A stretch of DNA of 30,004 bases from a virus. The notes beneath the pieces are model-generated. The model had not been told where the DNA came from and did no database searches. It saw only the letters and a program-made list of their open reading frames with translations. The stretch is from positions 1 through 30,004 of the IMG/VR virus record IMGVR_UViG_3300028820_000059. One strand, 5' to 3'. Numbering within the stretch: the stretch's first letter is position 1; every line of letters starts with the position of its first letter. Shown piece after piece: positions 1 to 5,485 of the stretch. The position numbers were made by a program, and so were the translations under genes.

Positions 1-46
1 TACACGTAAGGAGTCGTCGGCAGCGTCAGATGTGTATAAGAGACAG
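1..46 (+). other. Illumina Nextera adapter (assembly artefact)
   Basis: Bases 28-46 are the Tn5 mosaic end AGATGTGTATAAGAGACAG. They are preceded by TCGTCGGCAGCGTC (14-27), an 8-base index GTAAGGAG (6-13) and TACAC, the end of the i5 flow-cell primer. This is the exact order of a Nextera read-1 library end. It is synthetic sequence left on a contig end, so genomic sequence starts at 47 and the left edge is not a natural terminus. Confidence 0.97.
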
Positions 47-421
47 CTATAAACCCCCCTTATACCCCCCTCCAGAACCCTTTTTTTTAGCCCTTTTATA
101 AGCCCTTTTTATACCCCCCTAAAACACTCCTTATAGTTACTATAAAATACCCTTATTTTTTTCAATTTTTACAATAATTTTTTCTTATAATAGGCCTCTA
201 AAATGCATCTTAATAAACGTATATTATGTTAAAATTGTATTAAAAAATGGCATTTATTTCGGATAGAAGGGTCTTTTTTTCAGGTTTAAATGCCCGGAAC
301 CGCCCCAGAAGGCATGGATTTTGGCATAAAAAAGGCCCCTAAATAGCAGAAAATAAAGAATTTACCCTTATCAGGGGCAGTTTAAAAGGGTTTTGAGAAG
401 GATTATTAATGTTTTTGGGGG
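47..421. other. Non-coding, low-complexity leader region
   Basis: No credible gene is seen here. The first 75 bases hold three copies of a short TATA(A)CCCCCCT unit (near 48-59, 61-71 and 110-120) among runs of C and T. The rest is very AT-rich. A weak inverted repeat GCCCCT (335-340) / AGGGGC (373-378) has a 32-nt loop and no following T-run, so I do not call it a terminator. The region ends at the promoter of the first gene. It is close to a contig end, so assembly quality may be poor. Confidence 0.5.
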
Positions 422-450
422 TTGACAAAGGGGGTATTTTTTGATATTCT
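422..450 (+). promoter_or_regulatory. Early promoter P1 (sigma70-type)
   Basis: TTGACA (422-427), 17-bp spacer, TATTCT (445-450). Only a degenerate right half (TTAATG, 406-411) of the upstream palindrome found at most other early promoters is visible, but it sits at the usual 10 bp from the -35 box. The promoter drives the gene at 469. Confidence 0.88.
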
Positions 451-468
451 GAAAAGAAGGAGGTAATA

Positions 469-717
469 ATGACCAAAAAAGAGCTTGATGTTTTGGCTGC
501 CATATATGAATGTGCATACCATAATGGACGTATCCCGGAGAAAAGGATCTGTAATCCGGTCTATATCTGGGCATGTGACCCGTTTGATGTTCCAAAAATG
601 GTATATAAAGTGCTTAAATCATTGAAAAAAAGGGGGTTAGCTGGTATGGACAGCAATGAAGAGTATTGTTGGATCACGGCAAAAGGCTTTAAAGTGCTTC
701 AGGATTCAGATAATTAA
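469..717 (+). CDS. Small winged-helix-like protein, paralogue 1
   Basis: This 82-aa protein is of unknown function. It is closely related to the product of the next gene: both share an ALxAIxECxYHxG start, a P(E)xRIxNxVYxWACxPF middle and a SLxKxGLAxxDxExxCWITxxGFxxL end. The C-terminal half (LKSLKKRGLAG, then a D/E-rich turn, then YCWITAKGFKVLQ) has the look of a recognition helix followed by a two-strand wing ending in a helix, as in small winged-helix DNA-binding domains. This fold assignment is inference from pattern only. The ATG has a strong AGGAGG site at 459-464. It has its own promoter, and the start of the next promoter element overlaps its stop codon. A role as a small early regulator is plausible but unproven. 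Confidence 0.8.
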   Translation: MTKKELDVLAAIYECAYHNGRIPEKRICNPVYIWACDPFDVPKMVYKVLKSLKKRGLAGMDSNEEYCWITAKGFKVLQDSDN

Positions 718-768
718 AGAAATTTAATGTTCTTGGGGATTGACAAAGGGGGCATTTTTTGATATTCT
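712..768 (+). promoter_or_regulatory. Early promoter P2 with upstream palindrome
   Basis: Palindrome AATTAAAGAAATTTAATG (712-729), 10 bp, TTGACA (740-745), 17-bp spacer, TATTCT (763-768). The palindrome contains the TAA stop of the preceding gene. From the -35 box onward it is nearly identical to P1, so promoter and gene seem to have duplicated as one unit. Confidence 0.9.
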
Positions 769-788
769 GAGAATGAAAGGAGATGGAA

Positions 789-1058
789 ATGAACAATAAC
801 AACTTGACGGCAAACGAAATGGAGGCTCTGAAAGCCATTTTTGAGTGCGAATATCACGATGGGTGCGCCCCGGAGCAGAGAATCAATAATGCTGTATACG
901 TCTGGGCGTGCAACCCGTTCCGCTCACAGCGCAGTTTCAGCGGCACAATGGCCTCTTTGTCGAAAAAGGGGCTGGCTAACACTGATGGCGAGTGCTGCTG
1001 GATCACGAGAGCGGGCTTTGAGGCACTCCGGGAGGCCGGGGTTATCCCCCAAAATTAA
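789..1058 (+). CDS. Small winged-helix-like protein, paralogue 2
   Basis: This 89-aa protein is a paralogue of the product of 469-717, with the same conserved blocks (AIFECEYHDG, NAVYVWACNPF, KKGLANTDGECCWIT). I choose the ATG at 789 and not the in-frame ATG at 783. AAAGGAG lies at 776-782, directly against 783 but 6 nt from 789. Its DNA is visibly more GC-rich than that of the first copy, so the duplication is not recent or the two copies came by different routes. The C-terminal half again looks like a helix plus wing. The function is unknown. A DNA-binding regulator is the best guess from shape, not from a database match. Confidence 0.8.
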   Translation: MNNNNLTANEMEALKAIFECEYHDGCAPEQRINNAVYVWACNPFRSQRSFSGTMASLSKKGLANTDGECCWITRAGFEALREAGVIPQN

Positions 1059-1110
1059 AGAAATTTAATGTTCTGGGGGGTTGACAGCCCCCCAGAATTT
1101 CTGATATACT
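1053..1110 (+). promoter_or_regulatory. Early promoter P3 with upstream palindrome
   Basis: Palindrome AATTAAAGAAATTTAATG (1053-1070) includes the previous stop codon. After 10 bp comes TTGACA (1081-1086), then an 18-bp spacer and TATACT (1105-1110). A GGGGGG/CCCCCC pair brackets the -35 box (1075-1080 and 1088-1093), which could form a small stem. Confidence 0.85.
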
Positions 1111-1133
1111 GAAAATAAAAAGGAGACAACATA

Positions 1134-1421
1134 ATGATTGCCAACGCAATTGACCGTCCGAAGGGTTTTCCGTTGATTCACCTGAACGGAACCAGCGCTG
1201 AAACCCTTGCAAATCAGTATGATGCGGCCTATGAGGTCTTGATGGAAGCGCTGGAACGTCTTAATGAAACCGCTCCGAACCAGAGAGATTACTATATGCT
1301 CAGTGAAGAGGAGTGGGAAGCGGCGCTGGATGCGCATTTTGCCCGGATGAAGGCCATCCGGCAAGTGATGCAGGAACTTGGCGAGCTGGCCAGCTACTGC
1401 TGGCTCCAGACTCGCCGTTAG
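1134..1421 (+). CDS. Hypothetical helical early protein
   Basis: This 95-aa protein was not recognised. After a short N-terminal segment it is almost wholly predicted helix: residues about 23-48 (ETLANQYDAAYEVLMEALERL) and 55-90 (a SEEEWEAALDAHFARMKAIR stretch) are rich in Ala, Glu, Leu and Arg with heptad-like spacing, as in a helical hairpin or small coiled coil. There is no membrane segment and no cysteine cluster. The ribosome site AAAGGAG (1118-1124) lies 9 nt before the ATG. It is transcribed from its own promoter, and its TAG stop touches the next promoter palindrome. The base composition is GC-richer than that of the phage late genes. Confidence 0.75.
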   Translation: MIANAIDRPKGFPLIHLNGTSAETLANQYDAAYEVLMEALERLNETAPNQRDYYMLSEEEWEAALDAHFARMKAIRQVMQELGELASYCWLQTRR

Positions 1422-1477
1422 ATTAAAGAAATTTAATCAAAAATCCTATTGACAAGTCCCAGACTTTTTGATATTCT
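1421..1477 (+). promoter_or_regulatory. Early promoter P4 with perfect upstream palindrome
   Basis: GATTAAAGAAATTTAATC (1421-1438) is a perfect 7-bp inverted repeat around GAAA. It is followed by AAAAATCCTA (10 bp), TTGACA (1449-1454), a 17-bp spacer and TATTCT (1472-1477). This is the best-formed copy of the module. Confidence 0.92.
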
Positions 1478-1498
1478 GGAAAAGAAAGGAGATACACC

Positions 1499-1888
1499 AT
1501 GAAGATCTACAATCTGACTCAACACCCTGCAACCCCGGAACAGAAGGCTCAAGGAGTCATTGATCTTCCTGAAGTTGATCGCCGGATGCTTGGCCATCTC
1601 CTGACTTTCGAAGAAATTCCGAATCAGGAAGAGATGGCCGACCGGGCAAAGGCCATTGTTGATCTGCTGGCAGGTGTTGCTCCGGGCGGTCATACGGTCA
1701 TGATCGGGGGTGCCCCGTTTTTCATGAGTACTCTTGAAGGGGTTTTGACCCAAGCAGGACACATTCCGGTCTACGCTTTCTCCAAGCGGGTCTCAATTGA
1801 GGCCCAGAATCCAGACGGTTCTGTTACAAAAACAAATAAATTCATCCACGAGGGGTTTGTTAAGCCCTCAATATTTTCAAATATTTAA
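1499..1888 (+). CDS. Conserved hypothetical protein (NLTQHPATPEQ family)
   Basis: This 129-aa protein begins MKIYNLTQHPATPEQ and has a central VMIGGAPFFM segment (about residues 67-76) and a C-terminal PVYAFSKRVSIE segment (about 90-101), followed by a DGSVTKTNKFIHEGFV tail. I recognise this combination as a recurring family of short hypothetical proteins in bacteria and phages, but I know no established function. The alternation of a glycine-rich strand-turn (GGHTVMIGGAP) with helices suggests a small alpha/beta, Rossmann-like fold. The ATG follows AAAGGAG (1485-1491) by 7 nt. A terminator closes the transcription unit just downstream. Confidence 0.8.
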   Translation: MKIYNLTQHPATPEQKAQGVIDLPEVDRRMLGHLLTFEEIPNQEEMADRAKAIVDLLAGVAPGGHTVMIGGAPFFMSTLEGVLTQAGHIPVYAFSKRVSIEAQNPDGSVTKTNKFIHEGFVKPSIFSNI

Positions 1889-1915
1889 ATTAATTCCACT
1901 TATTTTAAATATCAG

Positions 1916-1950
1916 AACCGGAGGCTCCTCTCCTCCGGTTCCTTTATATT
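1916..1950 (+). terminator. Rho-independent terminator
   Basis: AACCGGAGG (1916-1924) pairs perfectly with CCTCCGGTT (1932-1940) around a 7-nt loop. It is followed by a T-rich tract (CCTTTATATTTT). It ends the transcript of the gene at 1499-1888. Confidence 0.8.
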
Positions 1951-1955
1951 TTATA

Positions 1956-1984
1956 TTGACAAAATGCCGTTTATGTGGTATATT
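1956..1984 (+). promoter_or_regulatory. Early promoter P5
   Basis: TTGACA (1956-1961), 17-bp spacer, TATATT (1979-1984). This is the only early promoter here with no trace of the upstream palindrome; the terminator stem lies in its place. Confidence 0.85.
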
Positions 1985-2004
1985 GAAAATGAGGAGTGAA
2001 GAAT

Positions 2005-2589
2005 ATGGCACGCCGTGATGCTCAGAAACAACGAATTTATGATGCAGAGATTGAATTTGTTCGAAGAGCCAAAGTATTAAGCAAATTGATGATAAACGAA
2101 TCTCCTGTCTTTGATCATGTTGTGCAATTAGTTGAACATATTCGAAAAATTGCACTTGAAAAATTCAGAGTCAAACTCTACAACCGCCCTATCAGAGTTT
2201 TCGCAAACTCTGTATATTCAGAAAGATACAGAAAAAATCTGGATATTACTATTACTGATGCGGCAGGATTGTTTATTTATGATAATTATAGTAATACTCC
2301 TGACTCTGAAACAGTACTAGTATTCCTTGAGGAAGAACCATACCTCAGGAAGGTAATCATTCACGAAATGGCACACTGGATCAATATGTGCATGTACCCC
2401 TCAGGACAGGAGTTTTATGAGATTCAACCGCATGGCGAGGAGTTTGCGGCCATCTATCTCTGGGTCATTAACGAGATACTGGGGAAAGATGATGCATTGA
2501 TTATGTATTTTTGCATGAAAGAAAAGAAAGTGTCAATTGACGAGAGGCTGCTCAGGATCAATGGGTTGAGCGGGTTCCTCTATTACTGA
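2005..2589 (+). CDS. SprT-like zinc metalloprotease, paralogue 1
   Basis: This 194-aa protein carries HEMAHW at residues 120-125 and HGEEF at 143-147. The order HExxH then HGxxF is the zinc-site signature of the SprT/SPRTN family of metalloproteases, where two His of HExxH and the later His bind zinc and Glu is catalytic. The C-terminal zinc ribbon of bacterial SprT is absent. The N-terminal part is helical (VEHIRKIALEKFRVKLYNRP). I start at the ATG at 2005, because GAGGAG (1991-1996) is 8 nt upstream. A GTG at 1996 is in frame but lies inside the ribosome site. SprT-domain proteins in other organisms cleave proteins crosslinked to DNA. In a phage early region the target could be DNA-bound host protein, which is inference. 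A close paralogue follows. Confidence 0.82.
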   Translation: MARRDAQKQRIYDAEIEFVRRAKVLSKLMINESPVFDHVVQLVEHIRKIALEKFRVKLYNRPIRVFANSVYSERYRKNLDITITDAAGLFIYDNYSNTPDSETVLVFLEEEPYLRKVIIHEMAHWINMCMYPSGQEFYEIQPHGEEFAAIYLWVINEILGKDDALIMYFCMKEKKVSIDERLLRINGLSGFLYY

Positions 2590-2592
2590 GAT

Positions 2593-2606
2593 GTTCCACG
2601 TGGAAC
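2593..2606. promoter_or_regulatory. parS-like palindrome, site a
   Basis: Perfect GTTCCACGTGGAAC, flanked by T and G. It lies right after the stop codon of the first SprT-like gene and ends 37 bp before the -35 box of P6. Confidence 0.75.
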
Positions 2607-2615
2607 GTCGGAGAA

Positions 2616-2672
2616 GATTAAGGAATTTTAATCAAAAAAACACTTGACAAGCTCGGGATTTTGTTGTATAAT
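2616..2672 (+). promoter_or_regulatory. Early promoter P6 with upstream palindrome
   Basis: GATTAAGGAATTTTAATC (2616-2633), 10 bp of mostly A, TTGACA (2644-2649), 17-bp spacer, perfect TATAAT (2667-2672). It has the only consensus -10 box among the fourteen early promoters. Confidence 0.93.
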
Positions 2673-2699
2673 GAAATTAAAAGAAAGGAGACGGCGGCA

Positions 2700-3302
2700 A
2701 TGGCTTATAATGTGCAGGATGTTCAGCAGAAAAGGGTATATGAAGCTGAAGCATTATTTCTTGATAAATTGCGTAAGCCCCCCTTGTCGCGGAAAATTTT
2801 GAAATTTGATCAAAATTCAGATTATTCCTGTCAGATTGAGCGGGGCAAGCAGTTTGTTGATCAAATCAGAACCATTGCCCTTGAGCGGTTTAGAGTCAAA
2901 CTTTACAACCGTCCAATTCATCTTCAAACCAATTTTGTGTGTTTTAATAATACAAAAATTGACCTTACTGTTGGATCAGCCTCAGGAGTTTTTCTTTACA
3001 ATGATTTGTTGACTGAAACATCAATCGGCTATTATTCCGATGACCCATTTGTAAAACTGACACTAATTCATGAAATGTCGCACTGGATCAATATGTGCAT
3101 GTATCCGTCGGGGCAGGAATATTCCAGAGTGCCCTTTCATGGTAAGCAGTTTACAGCGATTTATTTGTGGACTATTAATGAAATGTTGGGGAAGGATGTC
3201 GCTGTTATTATGTTCAATTCTATGAAAGAAAGGGAGGTGTCAATTGACGAGGGGCTTCTCAGAATCAACGGTATGGGGTGGATTCTCCCGGAAGAAGATT
3301 AA
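2700..3302 (+). CDS. SprT-like zinc metalloprotease, paralogue 2
   Basis: This 200-aa protein is the paralogue of the product of 2005-2589. It has HEMSHW at residues 124-129 and HGKQF at 147-151, so the zinc ligands and catalytic Glu are all kept. The stretch HWINMCMYPSGQE is identical between the two. The N-terminal halves differ much more than the catalytic halves, which suggests different targets or partners for a common protease core. The start is the ATG at 2700, 9 nt after AAAGGAG (2684-2690). An upstream in-frame TTG at 2661 lies inside the promoter and is rejected. The stop codon lies in the palindrome of the next promoter. No secretion signal is present, so it should act in the cytoplasm. 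Confidence 0.82.
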   Translation: MAYNVQDVQQKRVYEAEALFLDKLRKPPLSRKILKFDQNSDYSCQIERGKQFVDQIRTIALERFRVKLYNRPIHLQTNFVCFNNTKIDLTVGSASGVFLYNDLLTETSIGYYSDDPFVKLTLIHEMSHWINMCMYPSGQEYSRVPFHGKQFTAIYLWTINEMLGKDVAVIMFNSMKEREVSIDEGLLRINGMGWILPEED

Positions 3303-3352
3303 GGAATTTTAATCAAAAAGGTGTTGACAAAGAATCGGAGATAGGATATCAT
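3297..3352 (+). promoter_or_regulatory. Early promoter P7 with upstream palindrome
   Basis: GATTAAGGAATTTTAATC (3297-3314), 9 bp, TTGACA (3324-3329), 17-bp spacer, TATCAT (3347-3352). The palindrome holds the stop codon of the second SprT-like gene and is identical to that of P6. The leader to the next ATG is unusually long, about 47 nt. Confidence 0.88.
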
Positions 3353-3406
3353 AAAATTGTGAAGGGAAAAAATCCCGGACAAAACAAAGACAAAGGAGAT
3401 AAGACA

Positions 3407-3919
3407 ATGATTAAGAGCAAGAAGAACAAGAAGGCCAACAACAAGAAGGTCAACAACAACGATATCATCGCTGCTGCTGCTCTCGCCACTGAGACAGTGG
3501 AGCAGGTGGTTGAGCAGGTGGTTGAGCCTGTGGAGGCTGTGGAGCCTGTGGAGCCTGTGGAGGCTGAGGTGACCGTTGAGGTTCCTGAGACTCCTGAGGT
3601 TCCTGAGATTCCCACTCCCAAGTCTCTGAAGAAGGCGAAGGGAACGGGAAAGAGGGGCCGCCCGGCGATTGACCGGGAACTGATGCGGGAGACCATCATC
3701 AACACTCTTCGTGACCTCTATCCTGATGAGGTGTTTTTCAGCCGGAAGCAGGTGGCGAATTTGGGTTTGCCTCCTTCCTATATCCTTTATTTTGTGAAGG
3801 TTGCGAAGACCCCGATTCGTGGGTTGTATGTCCTGCCCCCGTCTTGGCGCAAGGACTGGGCAGGTTACAGCGAAGCGCTCAAGAGCGCACTGAAGACCAT
3901 CCTGACCGGAAGCAACTGA
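3407..3919 (+). CDS. AT-hook protein with Val/Glu/Pro repeat
   Basis: This 170-aa protein has three clear parts. Residues 1-15 are very basic (KSKKNKKANNKK). Residues 31-70 are an acidic low-complexity repeat (VEQVVEQVVEPVEAVEPVEP and then PETPEVPEIP). Residues 75-90 are basic and contain GKRGRPA (81-87), a canonical AT-hook core that binds the minor groove of AT-rich DNA. Residues 91-165 form a small globular domain; its YPDEVFFSRKQVANLGLPPSYILYF stretch resembles a helix-turn-helix. The start is the ATG at 3407, 7 nt after AAAGGAG (3393-3399). An in-frame upstream start at 3278 would run through the promoter. It is likely a DNA-binding or nucleoid-type protein, possibly acting on the AT-rich promoter palindromes here; that target is inference. 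Confidence 0.8.
   Translation: MIKSKKNKKANNKKVNNNDIIAAAALATETVEQVVEQVVEPVEAVEPVEPVEAEVTVEVPETPEVPEIPTPKSLKKAKGTGKRGRPAIDRELMRETIINTLRDLYPDEVFFSRKQVANLGLPPSYILYFVKVAKTPIRGLYVLPPSWRKDWAGYSEALKSALKTILTGSN
3497..3615 (+). repeat. In-gene tandem repeats (GTGGAGCCT-type)
   Basis: Imperfect tandem 6-, 9- and 15-nt units (GTGGAGCCT, GTTGAGCAGGTG, GTTCCTGAG) encode the Val-Glu-Pro repeat of the AT-hook protein. The repeats keep frame, so copy-number change would lengthen or shorten the linker without breaking the gene. Confidence 0.75.
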
Positions 3920-3937
3920 TCACCTCCCACTGCTACG

Positions 3938-3970
3938 CCCCGGCTGGAACAACCTCCAGCCGGGGTTTTC
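3938..3970 (+). terminator. Rho-independent terminator
   Basis: The perfect 11-bp stem CCCCGGCTGGA (3938-3948) / TCCAGCCGGGG (3955-3965) has a 6-nt loop and is followed by TTTTCTT. It is very stable and ends the AT-hook gene transcript. Confidence 0.93.
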
Positions 3971-3974
3971 TTAT

Positions 3975-3988
3975 GTTCCACGTGGAAC
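3975..3988. promoter_or_regulatory. parS-like palindrome, site b
   Basis: GTTCCACGTGGAAC, extended to an 18-bp perfect palindrome at 3973-3990 (AT on the left, AT on the right). It sits immediately after the terminator and 66 bp from site c. Confidence 0.78.
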
Positions 3989-3995
3989 ATTAACA

Positions 3996-4019
3996 TGGCC
4001 GTGTGAATTCACATGGCCA
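3996..4019. promoter_or_regulatory. 24-bp near-perfect palindrome (operator candidate)
   Basis: A TGTGAATTCACA core (4002-4013) is bracketed by TGGCC and GGCCA, with one mismatched pair in 24 bp. It lies between two parS-like sites, upstream of promoter P8. No known operator is recognised. The TGTGA/TCACA halves are spaced 2 bp, not the 6 bp that CRP needs. Confidence 0.6.
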
Positions 4020-4040
4020 GTTATAATCACAAGATATAAG

Positions 4041-4054
4041 GTTCCACGTGGAAC
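4041..4054. promoter_or_regulatory. parS-like palindrome, site c
   Basis: Perfect GTTCCACGTGGAAC, ending 37 bp before the -35 box of P8. This is the same distance as site a to P6. Confidence 0.78.
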
Positions 4055-4063
4055 ATCAGAAAA

Positions 4064-4120
4064 GATTAAGAAAATTTAATCAAAAAAACTATTGACAAGC
4101 CTCGGACTTTTTGATACACT
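4064..4120 (+). promoter_or_regulatory. Early promoter P8 with upstream palindrome
   Basis: GATTAAGAAAATTTAATC (4064-4081), 10 bp, TTGACA (4092-4097), 17-bp spacer, TACACT (4115-4120). It is followed by the conserved start region GAGAATGAAAGGAGACA. Confidence 0.92.
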
Positions 4121-4142
4121 GAGAATGAAAGGAGACATCGTT

Positions 4143-4511
4143 ATGAAGACCAATGAGATGCCCCAAGTTGTTGGGTATATTCCTGATAACGAGTTTGAGT
4201 TTCAAATTTACAAACTCGTTACGAAAGACGGATTTGTCCGGCGCTCGTATCCGAACAAGCCGCCCAAAGGGGTTGATGAGCGGACTTGGAAGATCGGACG
4301 TTATGTATGGCGTCACGTTGTCTTTTTCGTTTCTCCGGTACGCCAGCATCAATGCATGCCAGTTCTGGATATTTTCTACCTTCCGGCAGATATTAGTTGG
4401 AATGATAAAGAGAAGATTGCCGAACTGGATAAGATTGTCGACAAAATCGTTGATTGCATCCCCAAAACCCAGTGGCATTCTGTTCTGCGTTGGGCAAGGG
4501 TTCTGTTTTAA
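4143..4511 (+). CDS. Hypothetical early protein
   Basis: This 122-aa soluble protein was not recognised. It has a mixed strand/helix look, with an aromatic-basic middle (RTWKIGRYVWRHVVFFV, about residues 46-62) and a charged helix near the end (KEKIAELDKIVDKIVD, about residues 89-104). No cysteine motif or membrane span stands out. The chosen ATG lies 8 nt after AAAGGAG (4128-4134). An in-frame ATG at 4125 overlaps the ribosome site, and an in-frame TTG is the -35 box itself. It is the first gene of a two-gene unit with 4534-4815. Confidence 0.75.
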   Translation: MKTNEMPQVVGYIPDNEFEFQIYKLVTKDGFVRRSYPNKPPKGVDERTWKIGRYVWRHVVFFVSPVRQHQCMPVLDIFYLPADISWNDKEKIAELDKIVDKIVDCIPKTQWHSVLRWARVLF

Positions 4512-4533
4512 TATATAATGAAAGGAAAAGAAA

Positions 4534-4815
4534 ATGGCCAGAACACACAGGAAACTTAGTGTTACTCCGATGACTCGCGAAGAATGGGAGCGGTACTGTG
4601 GTCATAAGGGTGGTACTTATGAACGGTACCTTGCTTCTCTCACTGGGGATCGGCGCAATGGTCGCTGGTACCCGTCCAGCGAGTTCCGGCGCAGCCTCAA
4701 TGCCGAATACCGGGCCAAGATCAAACAGGCACTCAAAGACTGGAAAGCCCGGCATCTGCTTGAAGACATTGAGCTTCCGCCCTTCAAGCGGAATGCGTGG
4801 TGGATCTGGTTCTAG
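4534..4815 (+). CDS. Small basic hypothetical protein
   Basis: This 93-aa protein is rich in Arg, Lys, Trp and Tyr and was not recognised. It has TREEWERYCGHKGGTYERYL near residues 14-32, a basic helix about residues 51-69 (RRSLNAEYRAKIKQALKDWK) and a Trp-rich C-terminus (NAWWIWF). The overall basic charge would suit nucleic acid or anionic surface binding, but that is only charge. It lies 22 nt after the previous gene with its own AAAGGA site (4521-4526) and no convincing promoter, so it is probably co-transcribed from P8. Its TAG stop abuts the palindrome of the next promoter. Confidence 0.75.
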   Translation: MARTHRKLSVTPMTREEWERYCGHKGGTYERYLASLTGDRRNGRWYPSSEFRRSLNAEYRAKIKQALKDWKARHLLEDIELPPFKRNAWWIWF

Positions 4816-4870
4816 ATTAAAAAAATTTAATCAAAAAGTCCTTGACAGGTTCGGGACTTTTTGGTACACT
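4815..4870 (+). promoter_or_regulatory. Early promoter P9 with upstream palindrome
   Basis: GATTAAAAAAATTTAATC (4815-4832), 9 bp, TTGACA (4842-4847), 17-bp spacer, TACACT (4865-4870). The leader holds two AAAGGA-type sites (4878-4883 and 4907-4913), as if the leader had partly duplicated. Confidence 0.9.
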
Positions 4871-4919
4871 GAAAATGAAAGGACGAGAAAAGTCCTCAAG
4901 ACACAGAAAGGAGACAAAC

Positions 4920-5414
4920 ATGAATAAGGTGCGAATTGGAAACAACAACTACTACAGGCTGGACATCTCCAGTTTCAGGTTGATTGACTGTGGAATGGGA
5001 AATCTGTTCTACGTCAACGAGTTTGGGTTCAGCCCCAACACGCCAAAGGAATTGCGGCAGGATCTGGAACTCTATTTCAGGGTTCTCGGCACTTTCGTTC
5101 TTCGTGTTGATAATACTTGGGGATATGATCTCTGGGTGGTTTCTGATAATATCTCCAAGTATTACAAGGATGTTGATGAAGACCCGCCTGCCGAAGTCGT
5201 CAACTGGTTTGGCGTCTGGACGGGCGACAGGTGGGTTCTGGTGGAGATTGCTAACCCGAATCGTCCCTCCAGTTGCACGAACCCGCGCGTCCAGCATCGC
5301 TATGATCTTCCTGCGCCTGCCTTTGTTCGCAAGGATCGGTTCCCCACTGCCCTGTTCGAAGAGCAGGATGGTGAGCTGGTTCTCATTAGCAGCAGAATTG
5401 CAGTGGCCAGCTAA
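4920..5414 (+). CDS. LLDCGDGYFYVN family member A (short, divergent)
   Basis: This 164-aa protein is the most diverged member of a six-gene paralogous family in this window (the others start at 6387, 7111, 11300, 11972 and 13189). It keeps the N-terminal block (FRLIDCGMGNLFYVNEF, about residues 19-35), the LYFRVLGTFV block, the NWFGVWTGDRWVLVEIANP block and the P-R-x-x-x-x-x-x-LPAP segment. It lacks the last 45 or so residues of its relatives, ending where they have FYVVQAF, and a terminator follows at once. The ATG at 4920 follows AAAGGAG (4907-4913) by 6 nt. An in-frame ATG at 4875 would start inside the probable transcription start region. The family's function is unknown. DNA here is GC-richer than in the other members. 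Confidence 0.78.
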   Translation: MNKVRIGNNNYYRLDISSFRLIDCGMGNLFYVNEFGFSPNTPKELRQDLELYFRVLGTFVLRVDNTWGYDLWVVSDNISKYYKDVDEDPPAEVVNWFGVWTGDRWVLVEIANPNRPSSCTNPRVQHRYDLPAPAFVRKDRFPTALFEEQDGELVLISSRIAVAS

Positions 5415-5422
5415 TCTCAGTT

Positions 5423-5462
5423 AGTCCGGGGCGCTTTTCAGAGGTGCCCCGGACTTTTTTTT
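5423..5462 (+). terminator. Rho-independent terminator
   Basis: AGTCCGGGGC (5423-5432) pairs perfectly with GCCCCGGACT (5446-5455). A run of eight T, whose first base belongs to the stem, ends at 5462. It is a strong terminator for family member A. Confidence 0.93.
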
Positions 5463-5485
5463 ATTTCAGGAGAGAAAAAAGTGTA

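Noticed and set aside
335-378. Hairpin GCCCCT/AGGGGC as a terminator
   Set aside because: The stem is 6 bp with a 32-nt loop and no T-run.
371-2155. Minus-strand open frames across the first genes (for example 371-595, 1065-1364, 1433-1762, 1877-2155)
   Set aside because: They lie antisense to genes with good promoters and ribosome sites and have no such signals of their own; the translations are basic or low in complexity and match nothing.
3996-4019. CRP-type binding site
   Set aside because: TGTGA and TCACA halves are separated by 2 bp, whereas CRP sites need 6 bp. I kept it only as an unassigned palindrome.
4490-4519. TATAAT at 4514-4519 as a promoter for the gene at 4534
   Set aside because: The -35 area is TTGGGC with an 18-bp gap, the leader would be only about 8 nt, and the A/T run is expected around a stop codon in this genome.
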